Shown piece by piece: positions 52,585 to 63,300 of a stretch of 64,000 bases of DNA. Position 1 is the stretch's first letter. Every line of letters begins with the position of its first letter. Origin of the DNA: Pelagicoccus sp. SDUM812003 (GTDB taxonomy: Bacteria > Verrucomicrobiota > Verrucomicrobiia > Opitutales > Opitutaceae); NCBI RefSeq assembly GCF_031127815.1, contig NZ_JARXHY010000010.1, positions 62,001 to 126,000 of the forward strand, given 5' to 3'. The notes below the pieces were generated by a model. It saw nothing but the letters and a program-made list of their open reading frames with translations. It was not told the origin of the DNA and made no database searches. The translations under genes and the position numbers were made by a program.

Positions 52585-52634
52585 ATTTATAAATCAAATA
52601 TAAGTATTATAAGAAATCGTTCACTTTTATAAAA
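52585..52634. promoter_or_regulatory. Three TTATAA palindromes phased at 20 bp between dabB and the LysR gene
   Basis: TTATAA occurs at 52587-52592, 52607-52612 and 52627-52632, centres exactly 20 bp apart. The outer two extend to full palindromes (ATTTATAAAT; TTTTATAAAA). The array lies in the 86-bp divergent gap, where a LysR operator is expected. Confidence 0.55.
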
Positions 52635-52647
52635 CCATAGGCCTTGG

Positions 52648-53543
52648 ATGACTCAGCTCAACTATCACCACCTCAGGTACTTTCATGCCATCGCGCGGGA
52701 GGGCAGTCTGACCAAAGCGGCCGATCGGCTAAACGTTTCGCAGTCCGCTTTAAGCATTCAGCTGAAGAAGCTGGAGGAGTCGCTTGGCTGCTTCTTGTTC
52801 GAGCGCGAGCACAAGACGCTTTCGCTTACGGAGGAGGGGCGCATGGTGTTGAACTATGCGGATGCGATCTTTCGCACGGGCGAGGAGATGCTGGCCACGC
52901 TGCACAACCGCGGCGGGCACTACCGCAGCGTGATTCGAGTCGGAGCGGTGTCTACTCTTTCTAAGAACTTCCAGATCACCTTCCTCAGCGACGCCCTCGA
53001 CGATCAGGAGGTGGAGGTGGTCATCTACTCGGCTAACTTGCAGGAGCTGATCGGCCAGCTGAAGGCTCACACTCTAGATATCGTTTTGTCGAACAGCGCC
53101 GTGCCAGCGGAGGTGGAGCCCATGACCCGTACGCAGATCGTGGCTGAGCAAGCGGTGAGTCTGATCGCTCCTCGGGACTATGAGTTCAAGGTGGATTTTC
53201 GTTTTCCCCAGGATTTGCAAGGGGCTCCGGTGGTGCTGCCGAGCCGCGAAAGCAGCCTTCGCTCGAGCTTCAACCTGCTTTTGGAGAAGGCGGGAATCGT
53301 GCCTCTCATCGCGGCGGAAGCCAATGACATGGCGACCTTGCGTTTGATCGCTCGCGAGGTGAACGCTATCACTCTAGTGCCCCCGATCGTGGTCTTGGAT
53401 GAGCTTCGCAGCGGCGAGCTCAAGGAGCTTTGTCAGGTACCGAATCTGAGGGAAACGTTTTACGCCATCACCGCGGATCGCCGCTTCCCAAACCGATACG
53501 TGCAGCGTCTACTGGACAAGCCATGGCAGGGCGGGTTTGCGGT

Positions 53544-53547
<4 letters not shown>
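52648..53547 (+). CDS. LysR-family regulator, probable controller of dabBA
   Basis: 299 aa. The N-terminal winged helix-turn-helix is typical: YHHLRYFHAIAREGSLTKAADRLNVSQSALSIQLKKLEESLG (about 6-47). The effector domain (about 90-295) begins VIRVGAVSTLSKNFQITFL. It resembles the NhaR/CbbR-like group. It is divergent from dabB with an 86-bp gap, the classic arrangement for a LysR regulator and its target. Such regulators also sit next to dab genes in other bacteria. The inducer is unknown. Confidence 0.93.
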
Positions 53548-54557
<1,010 letters not shown>

Positions 54558-54639
54558 TCGATCGTCTAATATGAAGCAAGCGGAGCGTCAGGTAAAGCGG
54601 CAAGCGAAGGCCTGAGCTTAGCTGCTGATCTAGAGGCGC

Positions 54640-55956
54640 TTACTTTAGCGATCTGAGGATCTTGTCGGATTCCGCCTTGAGGGCGCTGTGCGCGTCGTCG
54701 TCCAGTTTCTCGTTCGCCAGAAGCTCGCGTCTCAGCCAATCCAAGGCGGCGGCATGGGCCCGGCGCTTGATGCTTGCTCGAGTTCCTTTGAAGAAAAGCT
54801 TCTTGGCCCAGGTGCCGCGGGGCGAGTGCAAGCCGAGGTAGATGGTGCCGACCGGACAGTTTTCGTTCCCTCCGTTCGGACCGAGGTAGCCAGTGGTGCT
54901 GAGGGCGAAGTCGGACTCCAGCTTTTCCGAGATGCCGACGGCCATGGCGATGGCGACCTCCATGCTGACCTCGCCGTGCTGCTGCATCATCTCGGCGGGT
55001 ACGCCCAGTAGCTCCTCCTTGCTGGAGCTGGTGTAGGCGATGAGGCTGCCCTTGAAGAAATCCGTGGCGCCCGAAAGGTTGGTGAGCTCGTCGGAAACCA
55101 TTCCGCCGGTGCAGCTCTCCGCGATGGCGAGGGTGAGTTTCTTTCGCTTCAGCAGGTTCGCAACCGTCTTCTCCAGAGAATCGTTTCCGCAGGAGATGAA
55201 GTTTTCGCCGAGCAGCTCTCGGCATTCGTAGGCGATTTCGACCAGCTCGTCGTAGCGATCTACCGTATCCGAGTATCCGATACGGAAATCGACCATTCCC
55301 AGATGGGCGCAGTAGGCGACCTGCAGGCCCTCGCGCTTGTCGAATACGGGCTGGAGCAACGTCTCAAGGGAGGACTCCCCCACTCCCGAGGTGCGAAGCT
55401 GGATGTGGTTTTGCTCGCCGCCCAGGATATCCTTTTCACGCAAGCGCGGCATGACCTGATTCTCGAACATCGGCCGTAGCTCCCCTGGCGGACCCGGCAG
55501 CATGACGAGGATCTTGCCGTCCTTTTCCAGCCAGATGCCTGGCGCGGTACCGTTTGGGTTCTCCAGCGCTTCAGCGTTTTGGAAGCGATAGGCCTGTTTC
55601 CGGTTGTTTTCGGTGAGCTCGATGCCGAGCGCCGCGAAGCGATCTTCGATGGCCTGCATGAGGGTCGGGTCGAAGACCAGCGGTTCGCCGAGGCATTCGG
55701 CGATGACTTCCCTAGTCCGGTCGTCTACAGTGGGACCCAAGCCTCCGCTGGTGATCAGGACGTCAGACTTCTCCCAGTAGTGCTTGAAATGCTCCTCGAT
55801 GTCGGCCGGATCGTCGGAAAGGGTGAGGTTCGCGTGCATGGTGGCACCCGCTAGCCGAAGCTGTTCTCCGATATAGGTCAGGTGGGTGTTTGCGGTCAAA
55901 CCCAGCAAAAGCTCTTCGCCTAGAGTGAGTAAAATGATTTTAGAAGCGGAGACCAT
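54640..55956 (-). CDS. cinA: CinA-family protein, ADP-ribose pyrophosphatase/nicotinamide-nucleotide amidase
   Basis: 438 aa with both halves. The N-terminal molybdopterin-binding-like domain (about 1-170) has SGGLGPTVDDRTREVIAE. The C-terminal PncC domain (from about 260) has the catalytic ESCTGGMVSDELTNLSG and GAF-like AYTSSSKEELLGVP. The full-length form removes damaged pyridine nucleotides and returns NMN to the NAD pool. It lies 82 bp before moaA on the same strand and is divergent from uvrC. Confidence 0.93.
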   Translation of the reverse strand: MVSASKIILLTLGEELLLGLTANTHLTYIGEQLRLAGATMHANLTLSDDPADIEEHFKHYWEKSDVLITSGGLGPTVDDRTREVIAECLGEPLVFDPTLMQAIEDRFAALGIELTENNRKQAYRFQNAEALENPNGTAPGIWLEKDGKILVMLPGPPGELRPMFENQVMPRLREKDILGGEQNHIQLRTSGVGESSLETLLQPVFDKREGLQVAYCAHLGMVDFRIGYSDTVDRYDELVEIAYECRELLGENFISCGNDSLEKTVANLLKRKKLTLAIAESCTGGMVSDELTNLSGATDFFKGSLIAYTSSSKEELLGVPAEMMQQHGEVSMEVAIAMAVGISEKLESDFALSTTGYLGPNGGNENCPVGTIYLGLHSPRGTWAKKLFFKGTRASIKRRAHAAALDWLRRELLANEKLDDDAHSALKAESDKILRSLK

Positions 55957-56030
55957 CGATGATCTTAACGATTCGCGATGGAATCGGATTGGTTTCTGGG
56001 CATAATTAGAATGAATTCACTTTGAGACAA

Positions 56031-57509
56031 ATGCCAACCTCTGTGCCGAGTAATTTGAAGGAAAAGGTGCGGCGACTGCCGGATCGCCCTGGGGTCTACT
56101 TGATGAAAGATCGTTTAGGGTCAGTGATTTACGTGGGAAAAGCCAAGAGTCTGAAAAAGCGCGTTTCCACCTATTTTCAAGCTTCCCGTCGCTTCGCCGA
56201 CCAGCCGAAGATCCGCGCTCTGGTGCAGATGATCCGCGATTTCGAGATCATCGAGGTGAAATCCGAGCCGGAGGCCCTGTTGCTGGAAGGCAAGCTGATC
56301 AAGAAATGGAAGCCGAAGTACAATACGGATTTCGTTGATGATAAACGCTTTCTGCTGGTGCGAGTCGATATGACCCGGGATCTGCCGCGCTTCACTCTCG
56401 CTCGCTTCAAAAAAGAGGATGGGGCCCGCTATTTCGGACCGTTCGCTCACGCCCAACATATTCGAAAAACGTTGAGCGAAATGCGTCGCCGCTTCGGCAT
56501 CCTGCTCGGCGATGCCAGCCCTAGGCGTTTGGAGGACGGCAGGTTTCGGCTTTACGACGACGTACGCTCCGAGATTTACGGCCATGAGAACGTGGTCACG
56601 GTCGAGGGCTATCTGGAACGGCTTGAGGAGGCGTGCCAGTTCCTGGAAGGCAAGTCCCGCGAGTGGCTCGAGGAGCTGAAGGTCGAAATGGCGGAGCAGG
56701 CGTCCGCTCGCAACTACGAAAAGGCCGCGGAGCTTCGCGATATCGTTTTCTCGCTAGAGGCCTCGCTGAAGAAGACGCGCAAGTTCAAGCGCGAAGTCCA
56801 GGTTCCGAATACGGGTCAGGAGAGCATGGCTCTGCTGGGCAAGGAGCTCCAGCTGGCAGAGTTGCCGCGCGTCATCGAGTGCTTCGACATCTCCCATATA
56901 TCGGGCACCTTCGTGGTAGCGTCCATGGTTCAATTCGTAGACGGAAAGCCGAACAAGACGGGCTATCGCCGCTTCAAGATAAAGAGCTTCGAGGGCAACG
57001 ACGACTTCCGCTCCATGGAGGAGGTGGTAGGCCGACGGTATCGCCGCTTGAACGAAGAAGGAAAAGGCTTTCCCGACCTGATCGTGATCGACGGGGGACG
57101 TGGGCAAGTCGGGGCCGCGATCAAAGCCTTCCTCCTGCTGGATCTGGAGCCGCCGCTGGTGATCGGTCTAGCGAAGAAGCACGAGACCATCATTTTCGCC
57201 GACGAGCGCCCTCCCCTGCAGCTACCGCTGAACCATGCGGGACTCCAGCTCCTGCAGCGCTGCCGCGACGAGGCCCACCGCTTCGCCAATACCTTCAACG
57301 CGGACCTGCGCAGCAAGCGTATCCGCGAAAGCATACTGGACGACTTTTCTGGTCTCGGTCCGAAGCGCAAAGCCAGCCTGCTCGACGAATTTGGAAGCAT
57401 CGACCGACTTAAGGCAGCCTCCATCACGGAATTGAGAACGGTGGAAGGCATCGGGCTCGAAACCGCGACGCGCTTGAAGCGGTTTCTGGACGAGCACTAT
57501 ACGCGATAG
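56031..57509 (+). CDS. uvrC: Excinuclease subunit C, compact form without the Fe-S cysteine segment
   Basis: The dual-incision nuclease of nucleotide excision repair. The ATG at 56031 (MPTSVPSNLKEKVRRL) gives 492 aa, about 100 shorter than usual. Order: GIY-YIG domain (GVY 21-23, YVG 34-36), a UVR domain near 215-250 (EMAEQASARNYEKAAELRD), an RNase H-like domain (CFDISH; VIDGGRGQ; DEAHRFAN), and a C-terminal HhH pair (LGPKRKASLLDEFGSI; VEGIGLETATRL). The segment between GIY-YIG and UVR has no cysteine from about 141 to 201. Most UvrC proteins have a four-Cys Fe-S site there. Confidence 0.93.
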   Translation: MPTSVPSNLKEKVRRLPDRPGVYLMKDRLGSVIYVGKAKSLKKRVSTYFQASRRFADQPKIRALVQMIRDFEIIEVKSEPEALLLEGKLIKKWKPKYNTDFVDDKRFLLVRVDMTRDLPRFTLARFKKEDGARYFGPFAHAQHIRKTLSEMRRRFGILLGDASPRRLEDGRFRLYDDVRSEIYGHENVVTVEGYLERLEEACQFLEGKSREWLEELKVEMAEQASARNYEKAAELRDIVFSLEASLKKTRKFKREVQVPNTGQESMALLGKELQLAELPRVIECFDISHISGTFVVASMVQFVDGKPNKTGYRRFKIKSFEGNDDFRSMEEVVGRRYRRLNEEGKGFPDLIVIDGGRGQVGAAIKAFLLLDLEPPLVIGLAKKHETIIFADERPPLQLPLNHAGLQLLQRCRDEAHRFANTFNADLRSKRIRESILDDFSGLGPKRKASLLDEFGSIDRLKAASITELRTVEGIGLETATRLKRFLDEHYTR

Positions 57510-57529
57510 AACAGAGCTGCTCGAATCGA

Positions 57530-60088
57530 TCAGTCCTTTAGCAGATCTTCCACGGCGTTAGCCAGATAGAGGTAGAGGCTGCCCATCGGTATCACATACT
57601 CGTTCTGACCCCAGAAGAACGGCCAGTCGCTCTTGTTTTCCGGATAATCAGGAGGGAGAATCAACACGCCAGGGACCACTCCTCCAGGTATGAAGGAGAA
57701 ATCCGCCCGATTCGCCCCGTAGGCCACAGTCTGAGAATTAGCTCCGACTCCGGATACGAACGAGTAGTTGGAATCTGGATGCACGCCATGCAGATAGTCG
57801 ATGCTGCGGAAAACGGGATTGGTTTCGATCAAATCGGGAAACGATTTGTGGAGGGCGTAGTTGGTAATGCCATACCGGATGACGGCTCCAGATCCGGCCC
57901 ATCCCCCTCGAGTGATCGGGACTCCATACGGGTTTTCGGAAACCATCTCCTGGGCATTTTCCTTGTACTCGATGGCAAGTTCGCGAATGCGGTCACGGTA
58001 GTCGCCATCCATGAAGGGAATGGCTTGAGCGAGTATGAAAGCATTGAGAAAGAAACGCTCTTCCACCTGCGGGACCAGCTCCCTTATCGCATCGCTATAT
58101 TGAGCATCTCCAGTGCAGATGAGCAGCTCGACTGCCGCTTTCAGCTTTTCCTCCTCCAGTCGCCCACCAGTGGTGTTTCCGACGCGAAACAGGTTTGGCT
58201 CCCGGCCGCTTTCGTAATCCCAAACCGATTTCGCTGTCTGGAGGCATTCTTGAGCTAGGGACGCATTGTGGGAGTCGAGAGCCCTGCTGGCGGCGGCAAG
58301 GGCGGCGGCTGAGCCGTAGTTGAGCGCCGAGGTATTCGTAGTGAAAGCCCATCGATCGTCGAAGCGGCTACTGTATCCATTTTCCTCGATTGGCGCCGGT
58401 TCGTTCGGCGTCGGATCCACGGTGGATGGCAGGTATTGCTGGCCCACAGTGCGCGAGGAAGCGATCGGATCCAAGCTGGGATCGTAGATCAGTCCATCCG
58501 TTTTGGTGATGCCGTCACCAAGATGCGGATACTGATAAAGGTGACCCGATACGATGCCCGGAATGGCATGTCCTACCGCTCGGTGCTGGGCGATCAGGGC
58601 CAGGGTGCCGTGCTCGATCTGCTGCAGGATATCCGCCGCTCCGTCCGGGCGCTGGATCTCAGCGTACTTACGGGCTTGGCTCACGGTTGTATTGTCTCGT
58701 TCCGGTCGAAATTGCTCCCAGACGTGAACGAGTAGCTGCACCGTGGAGTACTGCGACTGAGTTCGAATGTCGTAGTCTCCTGCGTCGTGCCACCCGCCGT
58801 AGTTGAGACCGGGTATGTGTTCGAAGGGGGCGAAATCAGTATCGGTGTCCTCTCCATGAGCGAAAAGATCGAAGTGCTCGTAGTTGGGCGGGGCTTGCAG
58901 AGCGTCGTCCAAGTGGTCCGCTCCGTGCCATACGCGATAGGCTTCTCGCACCTTCATGTGATCCATTTGCACGGGGAAAAAGACGTCGAGCGTAAGGTGC
59001 CAGTTTCCCTCTTGAGCTTTTTTCGAGATGGGAAAAGCGTTTGTTTTCGTATCGCCGTACTCGATACGATAGAGCCCTTCGTCCTGCGCTGAAGAAAAGT
59101 CGAATTCCAAATAGCGATAGCGCAGATAGCGTCCCCAAGACGTTGGCGCTCGCCGTGCCACCAGCTCTTCGCTGCCATCGGAGTTCACTCTGAGAAGACT
59201 GACTTCCGACGCGGGTTCGTCGTTGCTGTCGAGTTCGATGATAGCTCGCTTCGGCTGATTCGGGTGGTAGCCAACCTGTGAAAATCCGATCACGGGCTCG
59301 CGTATCCAGTTTTCTAATCCGCTAATATCCAACTCCCATTCGGCGACCTTTCCGGACTTGCCACCTGGCAGGAGGGAGCGAGTGACATACCAGCCATTTT
59401 GAGCTTTCGATCGACCGTCGTAAAGGCGCAGGGGTTGATCTCCTTCCACCACTCGGATGCGAACCCGCTGCTTCGAATCGGCAGGGGCCAAGACAAGCTC
59501 GTTTCCCTCCGCTATGGGGCTTGGCTCGGTCAAACCGTTTTCGCTTGTGATCATTTGGGCGGACGGATGTCGGGGGAAAAGTCCGGGCTCCCCGTCCATG
59601 ATGTAGGATTTACCGAAATAGGCGGCGGGGAGGAACTCCATGTTGAATCCTGCCTTTCCGACCAGATGCTCGGGAAGCGCCTCGTCGAGATGAATGCTGG
59701 CGAGAATCTTGCCAGCCTCCGTCTTCACGACCACGCGATAGCGAAGCTCATGCTCCGGGTATTCGAGCAGGGTCGTGATGGTTTGGGTCTGGTGATCGAT
59801 TTGCCGATCCACCAAGACCCCCATGCCATCCCATTGCTCCGGCGTGGGAAGAAGCCGAAGGTCCCCATTGGTCGCGGTTCGCTCGCCGTGGTGGATGATT
59901 TCGATGCCGCTCGTTTTGGCGTCGAAAAAGGTGCCGCCTGGAGGATTGCTGAATGCCAGGACGTTCACCCCGGGTTTTTCGAAATAGGATTCTTCGTTGA
60001 GGGAATAGGGCTCCTGGGCGAACAAGGTTGGAGCGGCGCAAAGCGCCAGCAGGGAAAGCGAGGCGAGTAGTCTTGGGGCTAGTGTCAT
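57530..60088 (-). CDS. Secreted glycoside hydrolase family 9 enzyme with N-terminal Ig-like domain
   Basis: The ATG at 60088 (MTLAPRLLASLSLLALC) gives 852 aa; a start at 60121 would push 11 polar residues before the signal peptide. After the signal (about 1-24) comes a ~240-residue region of unknown type. The CelD_N-type Ig-like domain follows (PVIGFSQVGYHPNQPKRAII), then the (alpha/alpha)6 GH9 domain with GGWHDAGDYD, holding the two acidic catalytic-base residues. Near the end WGQNEYVIPMGSLYLY holds the candidate acid Glu. The usual HPHHR motif is not found, so the substrate may not be plain cellulose. The neighbouring surface protein is on the same strand. Confidence 0.85.
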   Translation of the reverse strand: MTLAPRLLASLSLLALCAAPTLFAQEPYSLNEESYFEKPGVNVLAFSNPPGGTFFDAKTSGIEIIHHGERTATNGDLRLLPTPEQWDGMGVLVDRQIDHQTQTITTLLEYPEHELRYRVVVKTEAGKILASIHLDEALPEHLVGKAGFNMEFLPAAYFGKSYIMDGEPGLFPRHPSAQMITSENGLTEPSPIAEGNELVLAPADSKQRVRIRVVEGDQPLRLYDGRSKAQNGWYVTRSLLPGGKSGKVAEWELDISGLENWIREPVIGFSQVGYHPNQPKRAIIELDSNDEPASEVSLLRVNSDGSEELVARRAPTSWGRYLRYRYLEFDFSSAQDEGLYRIEYGDTKTNAFPISKKAQEGNWHLTLDVFFPVQMDHMKVREAYRVWHGADHLDDALQAPPNYEHFDLFAHGEDTDTDFAPFEHIPGLNYGGWHDAGDYDIRTQSQYSTVQLLVHVWEQFRPERDNTTVSQARKYAEIQRPDGAADILQQIEHGTLALIAQHRAVGHAIPGIVSGHLYQYPHLGDGITKTDGLIYDPSLDPIASSRTVGQQYLPSTVDPTPNEPAPIEENGYSSRFDDRWAFTTNTSALNYGSAAALAAASRALDSHNASLAQECLQTAKSVWDYESGREPNLFRVGNTTGGRLEEEKLKAAVELLICTGDAQYSDAIRELVPQVEERFFLNAFILAQAIPFMDGDYRDRIRELAIEYKENAQEMVSENPYGVPITRGGWAGSGAVIRYGITNYALHKSFPDLIETNPVFRSIDYLHGVHPDSNYSFVSGVGANSQTVAYGANRADFSFIPGGVVPGVLILPPDYPENKSDWPFFWGQNEYVIPMGSLYLYLANAVEDLLKD

Positions 60089-60121
60089 AGATAGGGAAAC
60101 GGTATCCCAATCGCCCGACAA

Positions 60122-60340
60122 ATCAAATGGCTCGGCGTTCGACGTCCACCGCTGAGCGCGCCTAGCGTCTCGCTGCTTCAGGCCAGCAGTGCGCTATATA
60201 GATAGAGCTTTTTCATCTGTAGGTCGATAGCGAGCGCGAGCTGTCGAGCGAAGAGAGAAACGCTAATATGGAGCTGCGGTGCGCTGGATCCTTGTATGTA
60301 AAGAAAGGATAAAGAGTAGGCGCGTGGGCATCGCTCGGTC
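60122..60340. other. 219-bp gap between the GH9 and LTD/CotH genes
   Basis: No coding frame, strong terminator or promoter was recognised here. Confidence 0.4.
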
Positions 60341-63300
60341 TCACTCCGAGATCTTGATCTGGATCTGGTAAAACGATGTTTTATCGAAATCGAGTATCCG
60401 CCAACGAAGCAACGAAGTTCCGTCGCCCAGAGCTCGCTCGCTTTCCAAGACCAGCGCTGCGGGTTTCCAATCCTTGAGATCGATCGAGGCGTGTACCGTC
60501 TGCGTGTAGTCTGGCGCGGCGAGATTTCGTCGATGGGCTAGGTGGAGAGAGCCTTGATCAAGAAAGAGAAATGGGGCGAACGCTGGCCCACTACCGCCGA
60601 AGGCGTGATTCGCCAGATCGCTCAGACCGTCACCATCCTGGTCCTGTGAGGCGTCTCCGGTGAAGATGCTTCGATAGGGCTGACCGGGAGAGCCGTTTGA
60701 CGATGGGCTCGCTCGCCATGCCCACTCCTCATCCAGGTCGGCCTGCGCATAGGGATTCGTCCGAACGAGGCTAAAGCCATCCCCGTCTGCCGATTCCGGC
60801 CAAGGCGAGTCATCGTGATAGGAGAAGTCGAAAATGGCGTTTCCGGATGTATCTTCGAGGCGAATACGCTCTCCACCGTTCGCTAGTTTACCATTGACGA
60901 AGGCGCCGGCGATTGGGAGCTCCGGGCCATAGCGAACCACGAAGGCGTCGCGATTGTTGACGATTAGGATCGTTTCGCCCCGCTCTAGAATGAGTTGCGC
61001 CTCGACTGGGAAGGCGAATTCGACTCCTTCCGTGAAGCGCAAGCCGCTGAGATCGATGGCGCTCACCCCGATGTTCTGCAGCTCGATGTACTCGAAGTAC
61101 GACTCGTCATCATATCCCGCCGCTATTTCCTGAGCGCTCGGCTGGGCAGGGTGATACATCAGTTCGCTGATGCTGAGGTTCTTCGAGCTAGGGGATTCGA
61201 GGGAACTCGTATTGAGTATTGTGATACTATCAAATCCAGAGATCTGACCCTGGTGGTCGCTGGCGACAAGGCTGAGCTCGTTTTTTCCAATCTGGAGTGG
61301 TAGGTCGATCTGCCAGCTACGCTCGTCGATCCATTTCACATCCAACCGCTCGCCCGTTTCCAGGACGGTGAGTTCCGATACGTCCACCCATCCAGTGCCT
61401 TCAAGTCTTGTAGTGGGGGTTGGCGATTCGAAATCATCGCCTCCATTCGTCGTAATGGAAAAAGGGATGTAAGGAAATTCGGAATACACCTGAACGAGAG
61501 CGTTGTCTCTTCGGGCGGCTATCCAGCTGTGGAAATGTTCAGCGAATGGGGCTTCGGTGCGGTCCGAAAAGTAGCTGATCCAACGGTTGATATAGTCCGC
61601 GTCGAAACCGTTTTCGGCGATATCGATCACATGCCCCAAGTAGCTGCGACGATGGCGTGGGATATTCATGAAGGATTTGAATGCGGTATTGCGCCCTCCT
61701 CCGTCGATGGACGCTTGCGGAGACTCGTAGAAGGAAATGTCGACATCCCAGGGAATGGCCATGACCCGCTGGTCGGTTGGGCGCTCATAGAGCAGAAGGT
61801 TGTGCGGAAGGCCCCGCTGATTGTAGGTGTCAATGGTACCGGTCAACGCTTGCATGGCCATGACGCGCAGCCAGTTGTCGATATCGATCACCTCCGAAAG
61901 GGCTGCCTCCAAGTCTTCGTCTTCGCTCATGGCTTTGGCCAGCTTGACTATGGGCGTGAAGTCGTCCCGCGAAAGGTTGTCTTTGATCAGGAAGTTGTGC
62001 CGATACGCCTCCTTGTCATTTCCAAGATAGCGAATGGGTACGGATTTTGTTTCATCGAAAACCGACTTCGAGCTTTCGGGATCGCCGTCGATAGTGCTGC
62101 TTGGGTAGTAGATCACTTCGTATTCGAAGGTCGTTCCTTCGTCGCCATCCTCGTAGCTCGACTCCTTCCAGATATCTCCGAACCGGGCCAGTTTCAGCTG
62201 CGCGTGCTTGTCGTCGGTGGCTCGAGGCGCTTCGATGTAAGCGAGGTCGCTGAAGTGGGTGGGAATGCCACCGACTCGTTCAGCGATCTGGTAGTAGATG
62301 AGCTCGTTCGTCGCAACACCTGCTCCGTTCGCGAGGAAGCTCTCGCCATCGCCCTTGGGTATGGATCGACCGCCGTCGATGGATATGGTGTCGTGCGCCC
62401 CGCGAAACAGGTGGTCGCTGGGAAACTTCACATTCCAGCCGACGCGAGGGGAACGACGACCGAAGGGCGAACCGCGAAGGCGGACGCCCGCGTCGTACCA
62501 GATCTCGCTATCGCCGTATACCACCGTGGCTCCGAGTCGTCGCTCGCTGGTCACGTCGACATTTGAGTGCATGGAGTTCGCGTCATCGTCTGTCATGATT
62601 AGCCTCAGGATCGGGCTTGGCGTAGAATTCTCAGTACGGTCCCCAATGCGAATCAAAGCCCGTGATCTTTCGCCAGCGGGTGGGTGGAGGGCGCTGACCT
62701 GCTGCCCAGAAATTGCCTCTACATAGAACTGGATGATGGCGCCTGTCTTGAATGATGGAAGCATCGCTACGTATTCATTTCCTGAATGCAGAGACATCGG
62801 TACGCTTTTCCACTGGCTTTGGTCGCGGTAGTGTACCGTAGTGGACGAGGATTCACTTGGAAAATCGACGAAAGCGGAGATCCTGATGGGTTCTCCCTCC
62901 ATGGGGACAAGCGGACTGTGACTCACTCCGAGGATGGAAGGAGGAGGACCGCCATGAAGAAGCGTGCTGTTGGCTTGGCCGGGAGTGCCGCTGGATGACG
63001 GCTGGGAGAGGATATGAGCGCGGGCGAGACGATTGAAGTAGAGGCCTGTACGGAGTTGGGGAGATCCCGACAGCCATTTGGCCCTAAAGCTGATTTGGTA
63101 AGTTGATTCTGGATCGATCTGGTGTTGATCAGCGAGTGTTGTGGACGCGACATTGTAAGTGTGGTCCATGGCGGAACTGGCGTTGAGGCGAAGGGCTTTT
63201 CCCCCTCCTCCCAGATAGACTACCTGGCTTTCGAGGTGTGTGCCGAGGATGCGCCAGTTCAAGGGGGTGCTTCCGAGCGCATCAGTTTCGAAGTCTCCGT

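Noticed and set aside
61529-62566. 345-codon open frame opposite the LTD/CotH gene
   Set aside because: The minus-strand frame has clear CotH and LTD motifs; the plus-strand frame is a shadow.
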